Source: Spirochaetes bacterium GWE1_32_154 (GTDB lineage: Bacteria > Spirochaetota > GWE2-31-10). Taken from it: 64,000 nt of DNA. Where the stretch lies: NCBI GenBank assembly GCA_001829315.1, contig MIAY01000038.1, forward strand, positions 18,198 to 82,197, in the 5' to 3' direction. Shown here piece by piece: positions 8,569-17,603 of the stretch (position 1 is its first letter; every line of letters starts with the position of its first letter). The notes beneath the pieces were generated by a model that was not told the DNA's origin, searched no databases, and worked only from the letters and a program-made list of their open reading frames with translations. The translations under genes and the position numbers were made by a program.

Positions 8569-8687
8569 GAGGCTTTTCCAAAAATCAAGAGTACTTGATT
8601 TTGTGTCCGCTAAAACGTAATAAAATTGCGTTAGAGGTAGCTTCCTGCAAAAATTCGAGATAAATAAGGGGTTTTTGCAAGAAGCTC
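8569..8687 (+). repeat. Compound palindromic repeat, copy 3 (119 bp)
   Basis: It starts GAGGCTTTTCCAAAAAT and ends TTTTTGCAAGAAGCTC, the same orientation as copies 1, 2 and 6. The central hairpin pairs ACGTAAT with ATTGCGT across AAA (one G-T pair), and the right-hand hairpin pairs GCTTCCTGCAAAAA with TTTTTGCAAGAAGC. No clean target duplication is visible. It lies between the ppk1 stop and the MCP-like gene. Confidence 0.85.
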
Positions 8688-8735
8688 TATCATATAGAGT
8701 ATATATGAAAAATAATAAAAATCAAATAATTTTTA

Positions 8736-10847
8736 TTATTCCGGTTTCAGATTAGGAATAAATAATTGTCTTTTATGTTCTTTATTATTAAAATTTCTAT
8801 TTTTAAAATAATTATACAGTTCAATTTGACTTCTATGGCTTGGTTGTCCTGAAATTACAGTTTTTTTTACATAGTTTCCATTCGATAGAAGTTCCCTTGA
8901 TTTAACATTATCTTTCAGCATTATTTTAATAACATTTTTTAATTCAATTTTTAATTCATCATCTTCAACAGGAAATAATAATTCCACTCTTTTATCAAGA
9001 TTTCGTTCCATCCAGTCTGCACTGGCAAGAAAGTATTCATCTTCACCACTATTATAAAAGTAATATACACGGGAGTGTTCGAGTAATTGATCAACAATGC
9101 TGAATACTCTAATATTTTCACTCATTCCTTTTACACCGGGGCGTAAACGACACATACCGCGTACAATTAAATCAATTTTAACGCCTGCTTTTGAAGCTTC
9201 ATAAAGCTCCTGAATAAGTTTGATGTCAATTAATGCGTTCATTTTTGCAAATATTTTGCCTGTTCCACCTTTTATAGTATTTTCTTTTTCTCTTCTGATT
9301 TTTTCAATAAAAAAATCTCTTAAATCTAGTGGTGCGGTAATTAATTTTTTCCAGCGAGGAGGTTCTGAATATCCGGTTAATAAATTAAAAACAGAAGAAC
9401 CATCCCTTCCATACGATTTTTTTGCTGTAAATAATCCGATATCAGTATAAATTTTTGCTGTTCTGTCATTATAATTACCTGTTGAAAGATGAATATATCG
9501 TTTAATTCCATCTTCTTCATCTCTGACAATTAATGCAATTTTACAATGGATTTTTAATCCGACAACACCATATACAACATGACAGCCTGCCTGTTCTAAT
9601 TGTTTTGCCCATGTAATATTTCTTGCTTCATCAAATCGTGCTTTTACTTCAACAATAACAGTAACTTGTTTCCCGTTTTCTGCGGCTTGTTTTAATGCGA
9701 CAATAATTGGAGAATCGCCTGAAGTTCTATATAATGTCATTTTTATTGCAAGAACTTTTGGATCAGCAGCTGATGCTTCAATAAAATCAATAATCGGATC
9801 AAATGATTCAAACGGATGAAATAATAATAAATCATTTTGTTTTATTTTTGAAAAAATATCAATTTTAGTATCTTTAAATCCAACATGTGCTAAAGGAAGT
9901 AATGGTTCGTTTTTCAAATGATTAAAACCACTCATCAGAGATATATCCATAAATGATCCAAGGTTTAATGTTCCGTTAATCCTGAAATCAAATCCGGTAT
10001 AAAAATTTATATTCTCATAAAGAAAATTTGTCAGTTCTTCATCAGCATTTTTCTCAAGCTCCAATCGAATAGGATATCCCCGTTCCCGAAGTTTTAAACC
10101 CATTTCAACAGCAGTGAGCAAATTAGAATCCTCTTCATCCAATGCAATCTCCGCATCTCTGGTTATACGAAAAGTACATGTTTTTAAAATTTCAAAGCCA
10201 TTAAAAAAGTATGAAGCAAATAACTTTATAAATTCCTCAATAAGAATATATTTTTTACCTGTATCATCACCGGGTATTGCAATAAATCTATTTTTTGATG
10301 GTAACGGAATAATTGCAAATAATGGAATTTCTTTTTTCGGGTCTTTTAATTTTACAAGTAAATTAAGTTCTTTTCCTGAAAGAAAAGGGAAGGGGTGAGA
10401 CGGATCGACAGCCATTGGCGTTAGAACTAAAAAAAGTTTATTGAGAAATAATTCTTTTAATGAATCAATGTGTTGTTCAGGAATATCGTTTGCTGTGTAA
10501 AATGAAAAACCTTCATCATGTAATTTAGGTACTATATCATTATTAAAACAGTCATATTGAAGTTGAACAAGTTCTGAAATCCGTTCTTTCAGGCGGTTGA
10601 TAATTGTTAACGGCGTATCACCTGAAGGCAGTTTTATCGAATAACCTGATTTAACTTGTGATACAAGCCCTGATATTCGAACCATGAAAAATTCATCAAG
10701 ATTAGAGGCGAAAATTGATATAAATTTTAATCTCTCAAAGAGAGGATTGGTGGTATCCAATGCTTCCTCAAGAACCCGGTAATTAAACTCAAGCCAACTT
10801 AATTCTCTGTTGAAATAAACTTTTTCTTCTATAATCTGATTATCCAT
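8736..10847 (-). CDS. ppk1: Polyphosphate kinase 1
   Basis: This full-length 703-aa PPK1 makes polyphosphate from ATP, and reversibly ATP from polyphosphate. The N-terminal domain has the family opening FNRELSWLEFNYRVLEEA and the FASNLDEFFMVRI block. The C-terminal phospholipase-D-like domains carry H434 in LKIHCKIALIVR, the autophosphorylated histidine, followed by HLSTGNYN. A second conserved His lies in the EHSRVYYF region and basic residues in SADWMERNLDKRVE. It is preceded 73 bases upstream by a Ppx/GppA gene and a ROK kinase gene on the same strand, so synthesis and breakdown of polyphosphate appear to be encoded together. Confidence 0.96.
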   Translation of the reverse strand: MDNQIIEEKVYFNRELSWLEFNYRVLEEALDTTNPLFERLKFISIFASNLDEFFMVRISGLVSQVKSGYSIKLPSGDTPLTIINRLKERISELVQLQYDCFNNDIVPKLHDEGFSFYTANDIPEQHIDSLKELFLNKLFLVLTPMAVDPSHPFPFLSGKELNLLVKLKDPKKEIPLFAIIPLPSKNRFIAIPGDDTGKKYILIEEFIKLFASYFFNGFEILKTCTFRITRDAEIALDEEDSNLLTAVEMGLKLRERGYPIRLELEKNADEELTNFLYENINFYTGFDFRINGTLNLGSFMDISLMSGFNHLKNEPLLPLAHVGFKDTKIDIFSKIKQNDLLLFHPFESFDPIIDFIEASAADPKVLAIKMTLYRTSGDSPIIVALKQAAENGKQVTVIVEVKARFDEARNITWAKQLEQAGCHVVYGVVGLKIHCKIALIVRDEEDGIKRYIHLSTGNYNDRTAKIYTDIGLFTAKKSYGRDGSSVFNLLTGYSEPPRWKKLITAPLDLRDFFIEKIRREKENTIKGGTGKIFAKMNALIDIKLIQELYEASKAGVKIDLIVRGMCRLRPGVKGMSENIRVFSIVDQLLEHSRVYYFYNSGEDEYFLASADWMERNLDKRVELLFPVEDDELKIELKNVIKIMLKDNVKSRELLSNGNYVKKTVISGQPSHRSQIELYNYFKNRNFNNKEHKRQLFIPNLKPE

Positions 10848-10920
10848 ATATACCTCATACGTTATGTTTTTTTAGTCTATTACAATAAATTGAAATGAAA
10901 AATGTATTTTTACAAGAGGA

Positions 10921-12456
10921 TTATTTCACTAATTTTTTTGTTTCCAATTGAACTGAATAACCGAAAAAATCTTCAAACAGGTCTTTTTTTACATTAAAAG
11001 AATAAATCTCAGCATAAATATTATCTTTAATCGTTGCTATAATCTGTAATTTATTCTTTTTAATAAAAACTTCAATATCTTCAATAAGCTGTAAATGATG
11101 ACTATCTAAACTATCAGCAATACGTAAAATAGCACTTACTTTTGAAATGCACATTCTCTCATCCTTTGATAATGCCATATAATCTGCGTGTGTTTGTTTT
11201 GGTGATGATTTTCTATGATAACGGGCAACATTAGCAATTATTTTCCGGTCTTTTTCATTGAAATAATAGAAATTCTGGCTTTTTATTATATATAATGAGT
11301 GTTTGTGATGATCGCGATTTGAAATAGCTAACCCAACATCATGTAAAATTGCACTTGCTATAAGATAACACTTTTCATACTCTGATAATCTATGAATATT
11401 TTTAGTTTGATCAAATAGTTTAAGACTTAGCTCTAATACTTTAAGTGCATGATTTTCATCATAATTAAATGATTTGCCAATATTTTGTGAATTAATTTGG
11501 ATTTGATTTTGTAACTGATTAAAATATTTTTCTTTGTTCATTTTGCAAGCCATTTCAACAATAAGACAATCTTTTAGTGTAATATTAGGGATGAAGATTT
11601 CATTACTATCAAAAAAATTGATTATTGAAAGAAAAATAGTACTTACAGCATAAAAATTTTCTGCAAGATCATACGATACATTGAGTTTATGAATTATTTC
11701 TTCTTTTGAATACGACTGCATATTTTTACATAACGTTTCAAGCTCTTCTTTTTTAATATGAGTAAGATGGGCGGTATTTTTATTCATTATAATTGAAAGT
11801 TGTTCAAGTTCAGCTCCGACTCCATAAATTTTAGAAATAGTTTTGCATGGAATTGATCTTTTTAGTACCCTTAGTTCATGTTCAACTATAATGTTTAAAT
11901 AATTGGAAAAACTACTATCAAGCTGATAATATTCTTTTGTAAAAAACTGTTTTGCTTTTAATGCACCGATAGGTAGTGATGTTGAGTAAATAATAAAGTT
12001 ATTATCAAATATTGTAATTTCAACACTTCCTGTTCCAACTTCAGCAATGCATTTATAATTATCAGTACTTGTATCTTTAAGTCTTTTAGATAAAACCTTA
12101 TGAATATATTCTGTTTCTTTATATGCTGAAATAATTTCAACATTAATACCGGTATAGGTAAAAATATTATCTAAAAAAATATCCGAATTTGTTGCTTCCC
12201 TGACAGCCGTTGTTGCGACTGCTTTTATTTCTTTGACACCGTACTCATCGCATAATCGTTTATATCGTGATAAAATTTCAATACATTCATCAATTGTTGT
12301 TCGGAAAATTTTACCTTTATAAAATGAATCTTTTCCAAGTCTTACAGTATGTCTTACACTGTCAATTACTTCAACTTCGCCATCAATTATTTCTGATATT
12401 ATCATTCTGATTGAACTTGAACCTATATCGATGGCAGCAACAATTTTCTTCTTCAT
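10921..12456 (-). CDS. Ppx/GppA family exopolyphosphatase/pppGpp phosphatase with C-terminal HD domain
   Basis: The first ~300 residues have the actin-like ASKHA fold of Ppx/GppA: phosphate-1 loop AAIDIGSSSIRM and an ATTAVREATN segment. The phosphate-2 loop reads AEVGTGSVEIT where most members have DIGGGSTE, so the usual Asp is replaced by Glu and the loop is altered. The C-terminal ~200 residues form the HD-type domain typical of long Ppx proteins, with ILHDVGLAI and YHRKSSP. The expected activity is removal of terminal phosphate from polyphosphate or pppGpp, possibly reduced by the loop changes. Its start overlaps the ROK gene stop by 4 bases (ATGA), and ppk1 follows. Confidence 0.88.
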   Translation of the reverse strand: MKKKIVAAIDIGSSSIRMIISEIIDGEVEVIDSVRHTVRLGKDSFYKGKIFRTTIDECIEILSRYKRLCDEYGVKEIKAVATTAVREATNSDIFLDNIFTYTGINVEIISAYKETEYIHKVLSKRLKDTSTDNYKCIAEVGTGSVEITIFDNNFIIYSTSLPIGALKAKQFFTKEYYQLDSSFSNYLNIIVEHELRVLKRSIPCKTISKIYGVGAELEQLSIIMNKNTAHLTHIKKEELETLCKNMQSYSKEEIIHKLNVSYDLAENFYAVSTIFLSIINFFDSNEIFIPNITLKDCLIVEMACKMNKEKYFNQLQNQIQINSQNIGKSFNYDENHALKVLELSLKLFDQTKNIHRLSEYEKCYLIASAILHDVGLAISNRDHHKHSLYIIKSQNFYYFNEKDRKIIANVARYHRKSSPKQTHADYMALSKDERMCISKVSAILRIADSLDSHHLQLIEDIEVFIKKNKLQIIATIKDNIYAEIYSFNVKKDLFEDFFGYSVQLETKKLVK

Positions 12457-13454
12457 TCCAAAGCCTCTTTAGAAATAATCAAATATTTTTCTGTTTCCTT
12501 TTTTGTTACAATCATTGCTGCGCCAAATGCAACTGCATCATCGCCCAGCGTTGATTGTATAAGTTTTACCGGAAGAGCACCACCTGCAATACTGTATTTT
12601 TTCATATTTGATTCAATAATCGGCATATAAATATCACCTAATTCTTCAATTAATCCGCCCCCTAAAATAATCGCTTCAACACCAATTGAATTGATTATAT
12701 TTGCTATTGCTATTCCGATAAATTGAGCAGATCGTTTAATAGCTTTTTTTACAAGTGTGTCATTAGCTTCTATAGCTTTTCTTAATGCAGAAGAACCGAT
12801 AGAATTTCGCCAGTTTGGCGATATTATTTCAAGAGTAGTTGTTTTGCCTTCTTTATCAACCTTTTTTTGAATATATTTCATAATACCGACTTTACCGGCG
12901 ATTGCTTCAAGACAACCTCTATTACCACAGTTACATTTAGGACCTTTATATTTTACAATGATATGACCTATTTCACCCGCTGTTGAACCTGCTCCCCGTA
13001 TAATTTCTCCGTTTTGTATATAACCGCCACCAATACCTGTACCTGCAAAAATACCGTAAAGATGATTAAACTTTTTTTCAATGCCGTTACAATATTCACC
13101 ATATGTTCCTAAATTAACATCGTTATCAATAAATACTTTTTTATGAGTCATTTTACTTAATAGTTCTGCCATTTCAATATTCTTCCAGCCAAGATTTGGT
13201 GCATTTAACAGAAGTCCTTTTTCTATATTTACAGCTGATGGAACAGCCATACCAATAGCAAAAATATCGTTTTCTTTTAACCCGGCATTTTCTATAGATA
13301 GTTTATATGAATCATTAATTATTTCTAATATTTTATTAACATCTTTGTTGTCACCAACTTTTTGTTTGTTTCTTGATAAAATTTCACCATTTTCATTAAT
13401 AACAATACTGTATATTTTTGTTCCGCCTAAATCAATTCCTGAATAATATTTCAT
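12453..13454 (-). CDS. ROK family sugar kinase (probable glucokinase)
   Basis: This 333-aa ROK protein has the nucleotide-binding start GIDLGGTKI, catalytic DNDVN, GTGIGGG, and GEIGH followed by the zinc motif CNCGNRGCLE. The C-terminal adenosine motif is ILGGGLIE. It lacks an N-terminal DNA-binding domain, so it is a kinase rather than a repressor. Glucose is the likely substrate. The ATG at 13454 has AGGAG five bases upstream; an in-frame ATG ten codons earlier (13484) has no such site. It leads an operon with ppx and ppk1, which raises the possibility that polyphosphate could be a phosphate donor, though no polyphosphate-glucokinase signature could be confirmed by eye. Confidence 0.88.
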   Translation of the reverse strand: MKYYSGIDLGGTKIYSIVINENGEILSRNKQKVGDNKDVNKILEIINDSYKLSIENAGLKENDIFAIGMAVPSAVNIEKGLLLNAPNLGWKNIEMAELLSKMTHKKVFIDNDVNLGTYGEYCNGIEKKFNHLYGIFAGTGIGGGYIQNGEIIRGAGSTAGEIGHIIVKYKGPKCNCGNRGCLEAIAGKVGIMKYIQKKVDKEGKTTTLEIISPNWRNSIGSSALRKAIEANDTLVKKAIKRSAQFIGIAIANIINSIGVEAIILGGGLIEELGDIYMPIIESNMKKYSIAGGALPVKLIQSTLGDDAVAFGAAMIVTKKETEKYLIISKEALE

Positions 13455-13514
13455 CGTAACTCCTGTAATATAAAAAATAAACATAAGATTGAGATTTTTA
13501 AAAATCTTTCATTA

Positions 13515-13564
13515 GAGCCTCTTGCAAAAAGACTCTTTAAATCTTGAATTTTTGCATGAGCCTC
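13515..13564 (-). repeat. Short palindromic repeat, copy 4 (50 bp)
   Basis: GAGCCTCTTGCAAAAA is followed by a short loop and TTTTTGCATGAGCCTC, forming one hairpin. It corresponds to the right-hand hairpin module of the long elements and, judged by the loop sequence, lies in reverse orientation. ATTA and ATTG flank it. It separates the cNMP-binding gene from the ROK operon and could also act as a terminator. Confidence 0.75.
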
Positions 13565-13580
13565 ATTGGTTTTAAAATAA

Positions 13581-13973
13581 TTAAATTCTTCCCGTTAACA
13601 ATTTTTTAAGGGTTGCCGGATCTGATATCTGTTCCTGAATTTCATCTAGCATTTGAGTTTTCATAGCAAGATTAGTAAGTACTTTCCAGGCAATTTCCGG
13701 ATTATGAGTTATTTTATCAAGAAAATCGTGTCTGTTAAATTCTTCAACAATAACTTCATCATCTTTTGCAATAATAGTAGCTGCTCTTTCAACATTAAGT
13801 ATCATTGAAATTTCACCAAAAATATCACCTTCTCTTATGAAACCACAGTCAATTATTTTATTATTAACAGCTCTTTGTACAGCACATTTTCCCTTTTTTA
13901 TAATAAATAATGATTTACTATTTTCCTCACCCTGTCTGACAATAATGTTTCCCGTTTTGTAGTTTCTAATCAT
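13581..13973 (-). CDS. Stand-alone cyclic-nucleotide-binding domain protein
   Basis: This 130-aa protein is a single CNB domain: beta-barrel strands at residues 5-85, with the phosphate-binding cassette GDIFGEISMILNVERAA in which Glu and Arg would contact the ribose-phosphate. A short helical tail follows. There is no HTH, kinase or transporter domain, so it may act as a regulatory subunit or sensor for cAMP or another nucleotide. The start follows AGGGG at six bases. A hybrid histidine kinase is transcribed divergently from the other side. Confidence 0.88.
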   Translation of the reverse strand: MIRNYKTGNIIVRQGEENSKSLFIIKKGKCAVQRAVNNKIIDCGFIREGDIFGEISMILNVERAATIIAKDDEVIVEEFNRHDFLDKITHNPEIAWKVLTNLAMKTQMLDEIQEQISDPATLKKLLTGRI

Positions 13974-14136
13974 AACATACCCCTGTCTATCCCTTTAAAT
14001 TGTATACCTTAATAAAAAATGAAAGTAAATATTATCAATATATTATACTATTAATTGTAAAATTACTGTTAATATTATATTATTATAATGGCAGTGATTA
14101 AAAATATAGCAGTTATTTTTGATTAAGGAATATAAT

Positions 14137-15972
14137 ATGTACAGCTATCCTGATTTTAAATTATTAAAGCATAGAGTTATTTTATATATATCGATTTCAT
14201 CGATTTTCATGACTTTTTTTATGTGGTTATTTTGTTTTCTTGTTTTTAATACTGTAAATCGAAGTGAACAATTATATTATTATTTTTTTATTCTTGTGCT
14301 TTTTTTAATTGTATTTATTGGATTAGGTATTTTTGGTCTTTTTAAATTATTAAAACCCATTGAGAAAATAATGATATCTCACTTTCAGAATCTTGATCTG
14401 ATTATTGACGAAAAAAGTGCTAAAGTTGAAAAATACTATAGTGACTTTTTGTATGAAAAAGAAAAAAGTTTCAGATACATTAATATTGTTGGTGTTATTC
14501 TTTTATCTCTGGATGCTCAGTATAAAGTTAAGATGATTAATAAAAAAGGTGCAAGTGTTTTGGGGTATTCAGAATCAGAAATTATAGGTAAAAATTGGTT
14601 CGAAAATTTTGTTTATACTGATGATATTGATTCTTTTATTAATAACATTCAATATAATAATACGAAAGTTGAAAATGCAGTATTTGAGAGTCATATAATT
14701 AATAATAGCGGTGTAAAGCGAATTATTAATTGGACTGTTGTTTATTTAGGCTCAGATAATAAAAATGATGATGAATATATTTTGTCAGGAGAAGATATAA
14801 CAGAGCGTAAAAACCTTGAGGATCAATATAGGCAAGCCCAAAAAATGGAGTCAATTGGAAGATTAGCCGGTGGTGTGGCTCATGATTTTAATAATTTATT
14901 AACAATAATCATTGGTAATACTGATATTTTATTATCTGAAGTTGAAAAAGAAACTGATTTATACAGGGATTTAGAAAGTATTGGGAAGGCAGCAACAAGA
15001 GCAGCATCACTAACAGATCAATTACTTGCTTTTTCAAGGAAACAGATTTTAAAACCTCAGGTTTTTAATGTAAATCAATCAATTGTTAATGTAATAAAAA
15101 TGATTTCACGACTTATTGGTGAAAATATTACAATTGAAACTCATCTTTCAGATGATATAAAAAAGATAAAAGCTGATAAAGGGCAATTTGAACAGATTCT
15201 ATTAAATCTTGCAGTTAATTCACGTGATGCTATGCCCACCGGCGGAAAAATTGTTATATCCTCAAAAAATATCCATATTGATAGTTATTATTGTCGTAAT
15301 TATAGTGATGCCAGACCCGGTCAGTTTGTATGTATCAGTTTTTCTGACTCAGGTTTGGGTATTTCAGAATCGGTTCAAAAGAATATATTCGAACCATTTT
15401 ATACTACAAAAGATATTGGAAAAGGAACCGGTCTTGGACTTTCAGTTGTTTATGGAATAGTAAAACAACATGAGGGATGGATTAATGTTCGCAGTAAACA
15501 AGGTGAGGGTACAACATTTAATATATATTTACCAATTCTATTTGAAGATAGAGATGATTCAATGATAATTGAAGAAAATATGGATAAATATATTGGAAGT
15601 GGTGAAACAATATTATTTGTTGAAGATGAAGAAGATATTAGAAAAATCATACCAACAATTTTAATTAAAAAGGGTTATAATACCTTAATTGCGTCTAATA
15701 TTATCGAAGGACAAAGCATTTTTGAAAAGAAATCAAAGAAAATTGATTTAATAATAACTGATGTAGTACTTCCTGATGGTACGGGTATAGAAATGGTAAA
15801 AAAGATTGAGGCAAATTACAAAAATATTAAAGTTATTTTTTCAAGCGGATATGTAGCTGATACAAAAGAAATAAATGAAATGACTGAAAAAGGGTATTTT
15901 TTTATTCAAAAACCTTATTCAGTTATTGAACTACTAAAACTGATAAAATTACAATTTATTTCTAATAAATAA
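14137..15972 (+). CDS. Hybrid sensor histidine kinase (2 TM, PAS, HisKA, HATPase, receiver)
   Basis: Two hydrophobic helices (about residues 14-38 and 50-75) anchor the protein, with almost no periplasmic loop. A PAS domain follows at roughly 115-225, ending in the DITERK hinge. HisKA carries the phospho-His in AGGVAHDFNNLL. The HATPase has NLAVNSRDAM, SDSGLGI and GTGLGLSVVYGI. A C-terminal receiver domain has VEDEED, the Asp of ITDVVLPDG and the Lys of FIQKPYS. It likely senses a cytoplasmic or membrane signal and phosphorylates itself and a partner. The ATG at 14137 has AAGGA seven bases upstream; a TTG at 14119 is less likely. The convergent HTH-REC gene lies 13 bases beyond its stop. Confidence 0.93.
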   Translation: MYSYPDFKLLKHRVILYISISSIFMTFFMWLFCFLVFNTVNRSEQLYYYFFILVLFLIVFIGLGIFGLFKLLKPIEKIMISHFQNLDLIIDEKSAKVEKYYSDFLYEKEKSFRYINIVGVILLSLDAQYKVKMINKKGASVLGYSESEIIGKNWFENFVYTDDIDSFINNIQYNNTKVENAVFESHIINNSGVKRIINWTVVYLGSDNKNDDEYILSGEDITERKNLEDQYRQAQKMESIGRLAGGVAHDFNNLLTIIIGNTDILLSEVEKETDLYRDLESIGKAATRAASLTDQLLAFSRKQILKPQVFNVNQSIVNVIKMISRLIGENITIETHLSDDIKKIKADKGQFEQILLNLAVNSRDAMPTGGKIVISSKNIHIDSYYCRNYSDARPGQFVCISFSDSGLGISESVQKNIFEPFYTTKDIGKGTGLGLSVVYGIVKQHEGWINVRSKQGEGTTFNIYLPILFEDRDDSMIIEENMDKYIGSGETILFVEDEEDIRKIIPTILIKKGYNTLIASNIIEGQSIFEKKSKKIDLIITDVVLPDGTGIEMVKKIEANYKNIKVIFSSGYVADTKEINEMTEKGYFFIQKPYSVIELLKLIKLQFISNK

Positions 15973-15985
15973 TATTTATTTATTC

Positions 15986-16543
15986 TTATAATAAGCCATT
16001 TACTACACTTTTTTTGAATTCATTCATATCAAATGGTTTCTTTAAAAAAAGATTAGCTCCAGCTTGTAATGATAGTTCTCTTTTTGTAATATCAGCACTG
16101 ATAGCTATAATATGAACATCATTTAATTCTGATTTTGTTCTAATGTTTTTAATTACTTGAATACCATCAATATCCGGCATTAAAATATCAACAACAATCA
16201 TATCCGGTATTTTTTTACCTATTGAGATTAATGCTTCAGTACCTGAATAAAAATAAATTAAGTCAGTTTTTTCAACTTTTTCAAAAATTTTTCTAAAAAA
16301 ACTATGGGTACTGTCCTCATCATCAACCAGATAAATAAGTCTATTTGAAGCATATTTATCTGATATTTCATAATTATGTAATTTTAAAAAAGCAACTAAA
16401 GTATTATAAGGAATCTTTCGATGACCTCCCGGAGTAACAATAGCATTTAATTTACCGTCATCAACCCAATTTATTACTGAACCTACAGCAACATGCAAAA
16501 TTTTTGCAACTTCCGATGTAGTATAAAAATCTTTTTTTTCCAT
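15986..16543 (-). CDS. Response regulator with N-terminal MerR/excisionase-like HTH and C-terminal receiver
   Basis: Residues 5-60 are a MerR/excisionase-type helix-turn-helix: YTTSEVAKILHVAVGSVINWVDDGKL followed by the TPGGHRKI wing. Residues 68-185 are a receiver domain with VDDED, phospho-acceptor Asp in VVDILMPD, and Lys in LKKPF. The order DNA-binding then receiver is the reverse of OmpR and NarL types. It presumably binds DNA directly and is switched by phosphorylation, and the convergent hybrid kinase is an obvious candidate partner, though this is inference. The start has AAGG at seven bases. Confidence 0.9.
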   Translation of the reverse strand: MEKKDFYTTSEVAKILHVAVGSVINWVDDGKLNAIVTPGGHRKIPYNTLVAFLKLHNYEISDKYASNRLIYLVDDEDSTHSFFRKIFEKVEKTDLIYFYSGTEALISIGKKIPDMIVVDILMPDIDGIQVIKNIRTKSELNDVHIIAISADITKRELSLQAGANLFLKKPFDMNEFKKSVVNGLL

Positions 16544-16698
16544 ATATTAACCTTGTAAGAGGATTTAATCAATTTAGTTTATAACTGTTTTTTGTTATAT
16601 TTTCAAGTTTTTTTTAATTAATAATACACATTTAAAATCGATTTGCTTTTATAATTTCGATTAAAACTTTTTTAATTAAATAAAGAAGATAAGGTTAA

Positions 16699-17469
16699 TT
16701 AATATAAATTAGTTTGAACGAGCGATTCCCGGTATAGATACTCTTTTTGTTTTAACATAGGGAAGGGGATGTTAAAAACATCTTCCAATTTAGATTCAAT
16801 AAAAATTGTATCGGTTTTACCTATTTCAGGAATTTTATTTTTATGAAAGAAACAAACATTATCAGAATATTGTTTTGTAATGTCAAGTTCGTGGGCGGAA
16901 TATACAATAGAAATTTTATTTTTTATTGAATAATCTCTAAGATAGTTCATCGTTTTCTTTTTTTGATAATCTTCCAATGCAAAAATTGGTTCATCCATAA
17001 TAAGTAATTTTGATCCAAAAAGTAAACTGAATGCAATAATCACCCTTTGTAATTCGCCCTTACTAATTTCCTGAGTTCTTCGATTTAAAAATGATGATAA
17101 TTCAAAAACATCAATTAATTCTTTAATAAAAGAATCTGTTTTGTTTGTATGAAATCCATTAGCATAAACTATTTTTAATAATGAATTGATAGAATCTTCT
17201 GACTCAAACTCCATATTTTGATAAATAAATGAAACAATTTGTTGTCTATCCTGTGCTGTTTTGATTTGTTTTGTATTTGCTGTAAGAATTAATACATCAC
17301 CTTGCTCTGGAATCAGAAGTCCGGCAGATAAAAGTAAAAAAGTTGTTTTTCCTGTTCCATTTTGACCTACTAAAGATGTAATTCCTTCCGGAATTTCAAT
17401 ATTCAGATTTGAAAAAACAAAATTATCCTCTTCAGGATATTTGTAAAATACATTATTAAATTGAATCAT
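16699..17469 (-). CDS. ABC transporter ATP-binding protein (no permease nearby)
   Basis: This 256-aa ATPase has Walker A GQNGTGKTT, a Q-loop near IYQNMEF, signature ISKGELQR in place of LSGGQ, Walker B LLIMDEP and the H-loop YSAHE. The ATG at 17469 has GGGAG six bases upstream; an earlier in-frame ATG at 17496 lacks one. The size fits an energy-coupling or lipoprotein/ion exporter ATPase, but no membrane subunit is adjacent, so substrate and direction are unknown. The neighbours are a response regulator and, divergently, a CsgG-like lipoprotein. Confidence 0.88.
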   Translation of the reverse strand: MIQFNNVFYKYPEEDNFVFSNLNIEIPEGITSLVGQNGTGKTTFLLLSAGLLIPEQGDVLILTANTKQIKTAQDRQQIVSFIYQNMEFESEDSINSLLKIVYANGFHTNKTDSFIKELIDVFELSSFLNRRTQEISKGELQRVIIAFSLLFGSKLLIMDEPIFALEDYQKKKTMNYLRDYSIKNKISIVYSAHELDITKQYSDNVCFFHKNKIPEIGKTDTIFIESKLEDVFNIPFPMLKQKEYLYRESLVQTNLY

Positions 17470-17603
17470 AATATCTCCCATTTTTAGTAGATGCATTGTA
17501 AGTATAATTTTTTTTGAGTATAAATCAATGATTTTTTTCTTAAATAATTAATTTGTAAAATCAATCAAAAAATAATATTATTAACTAATTTAAAGGAGAT
17601 TGT

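Noticed and set aside
10900..10920. GTATTTTTACAAGAGG near the ppx 3' end, resembling a repeat end
   Set aside because: No second arm or flanking duplication; too degenerate to call.
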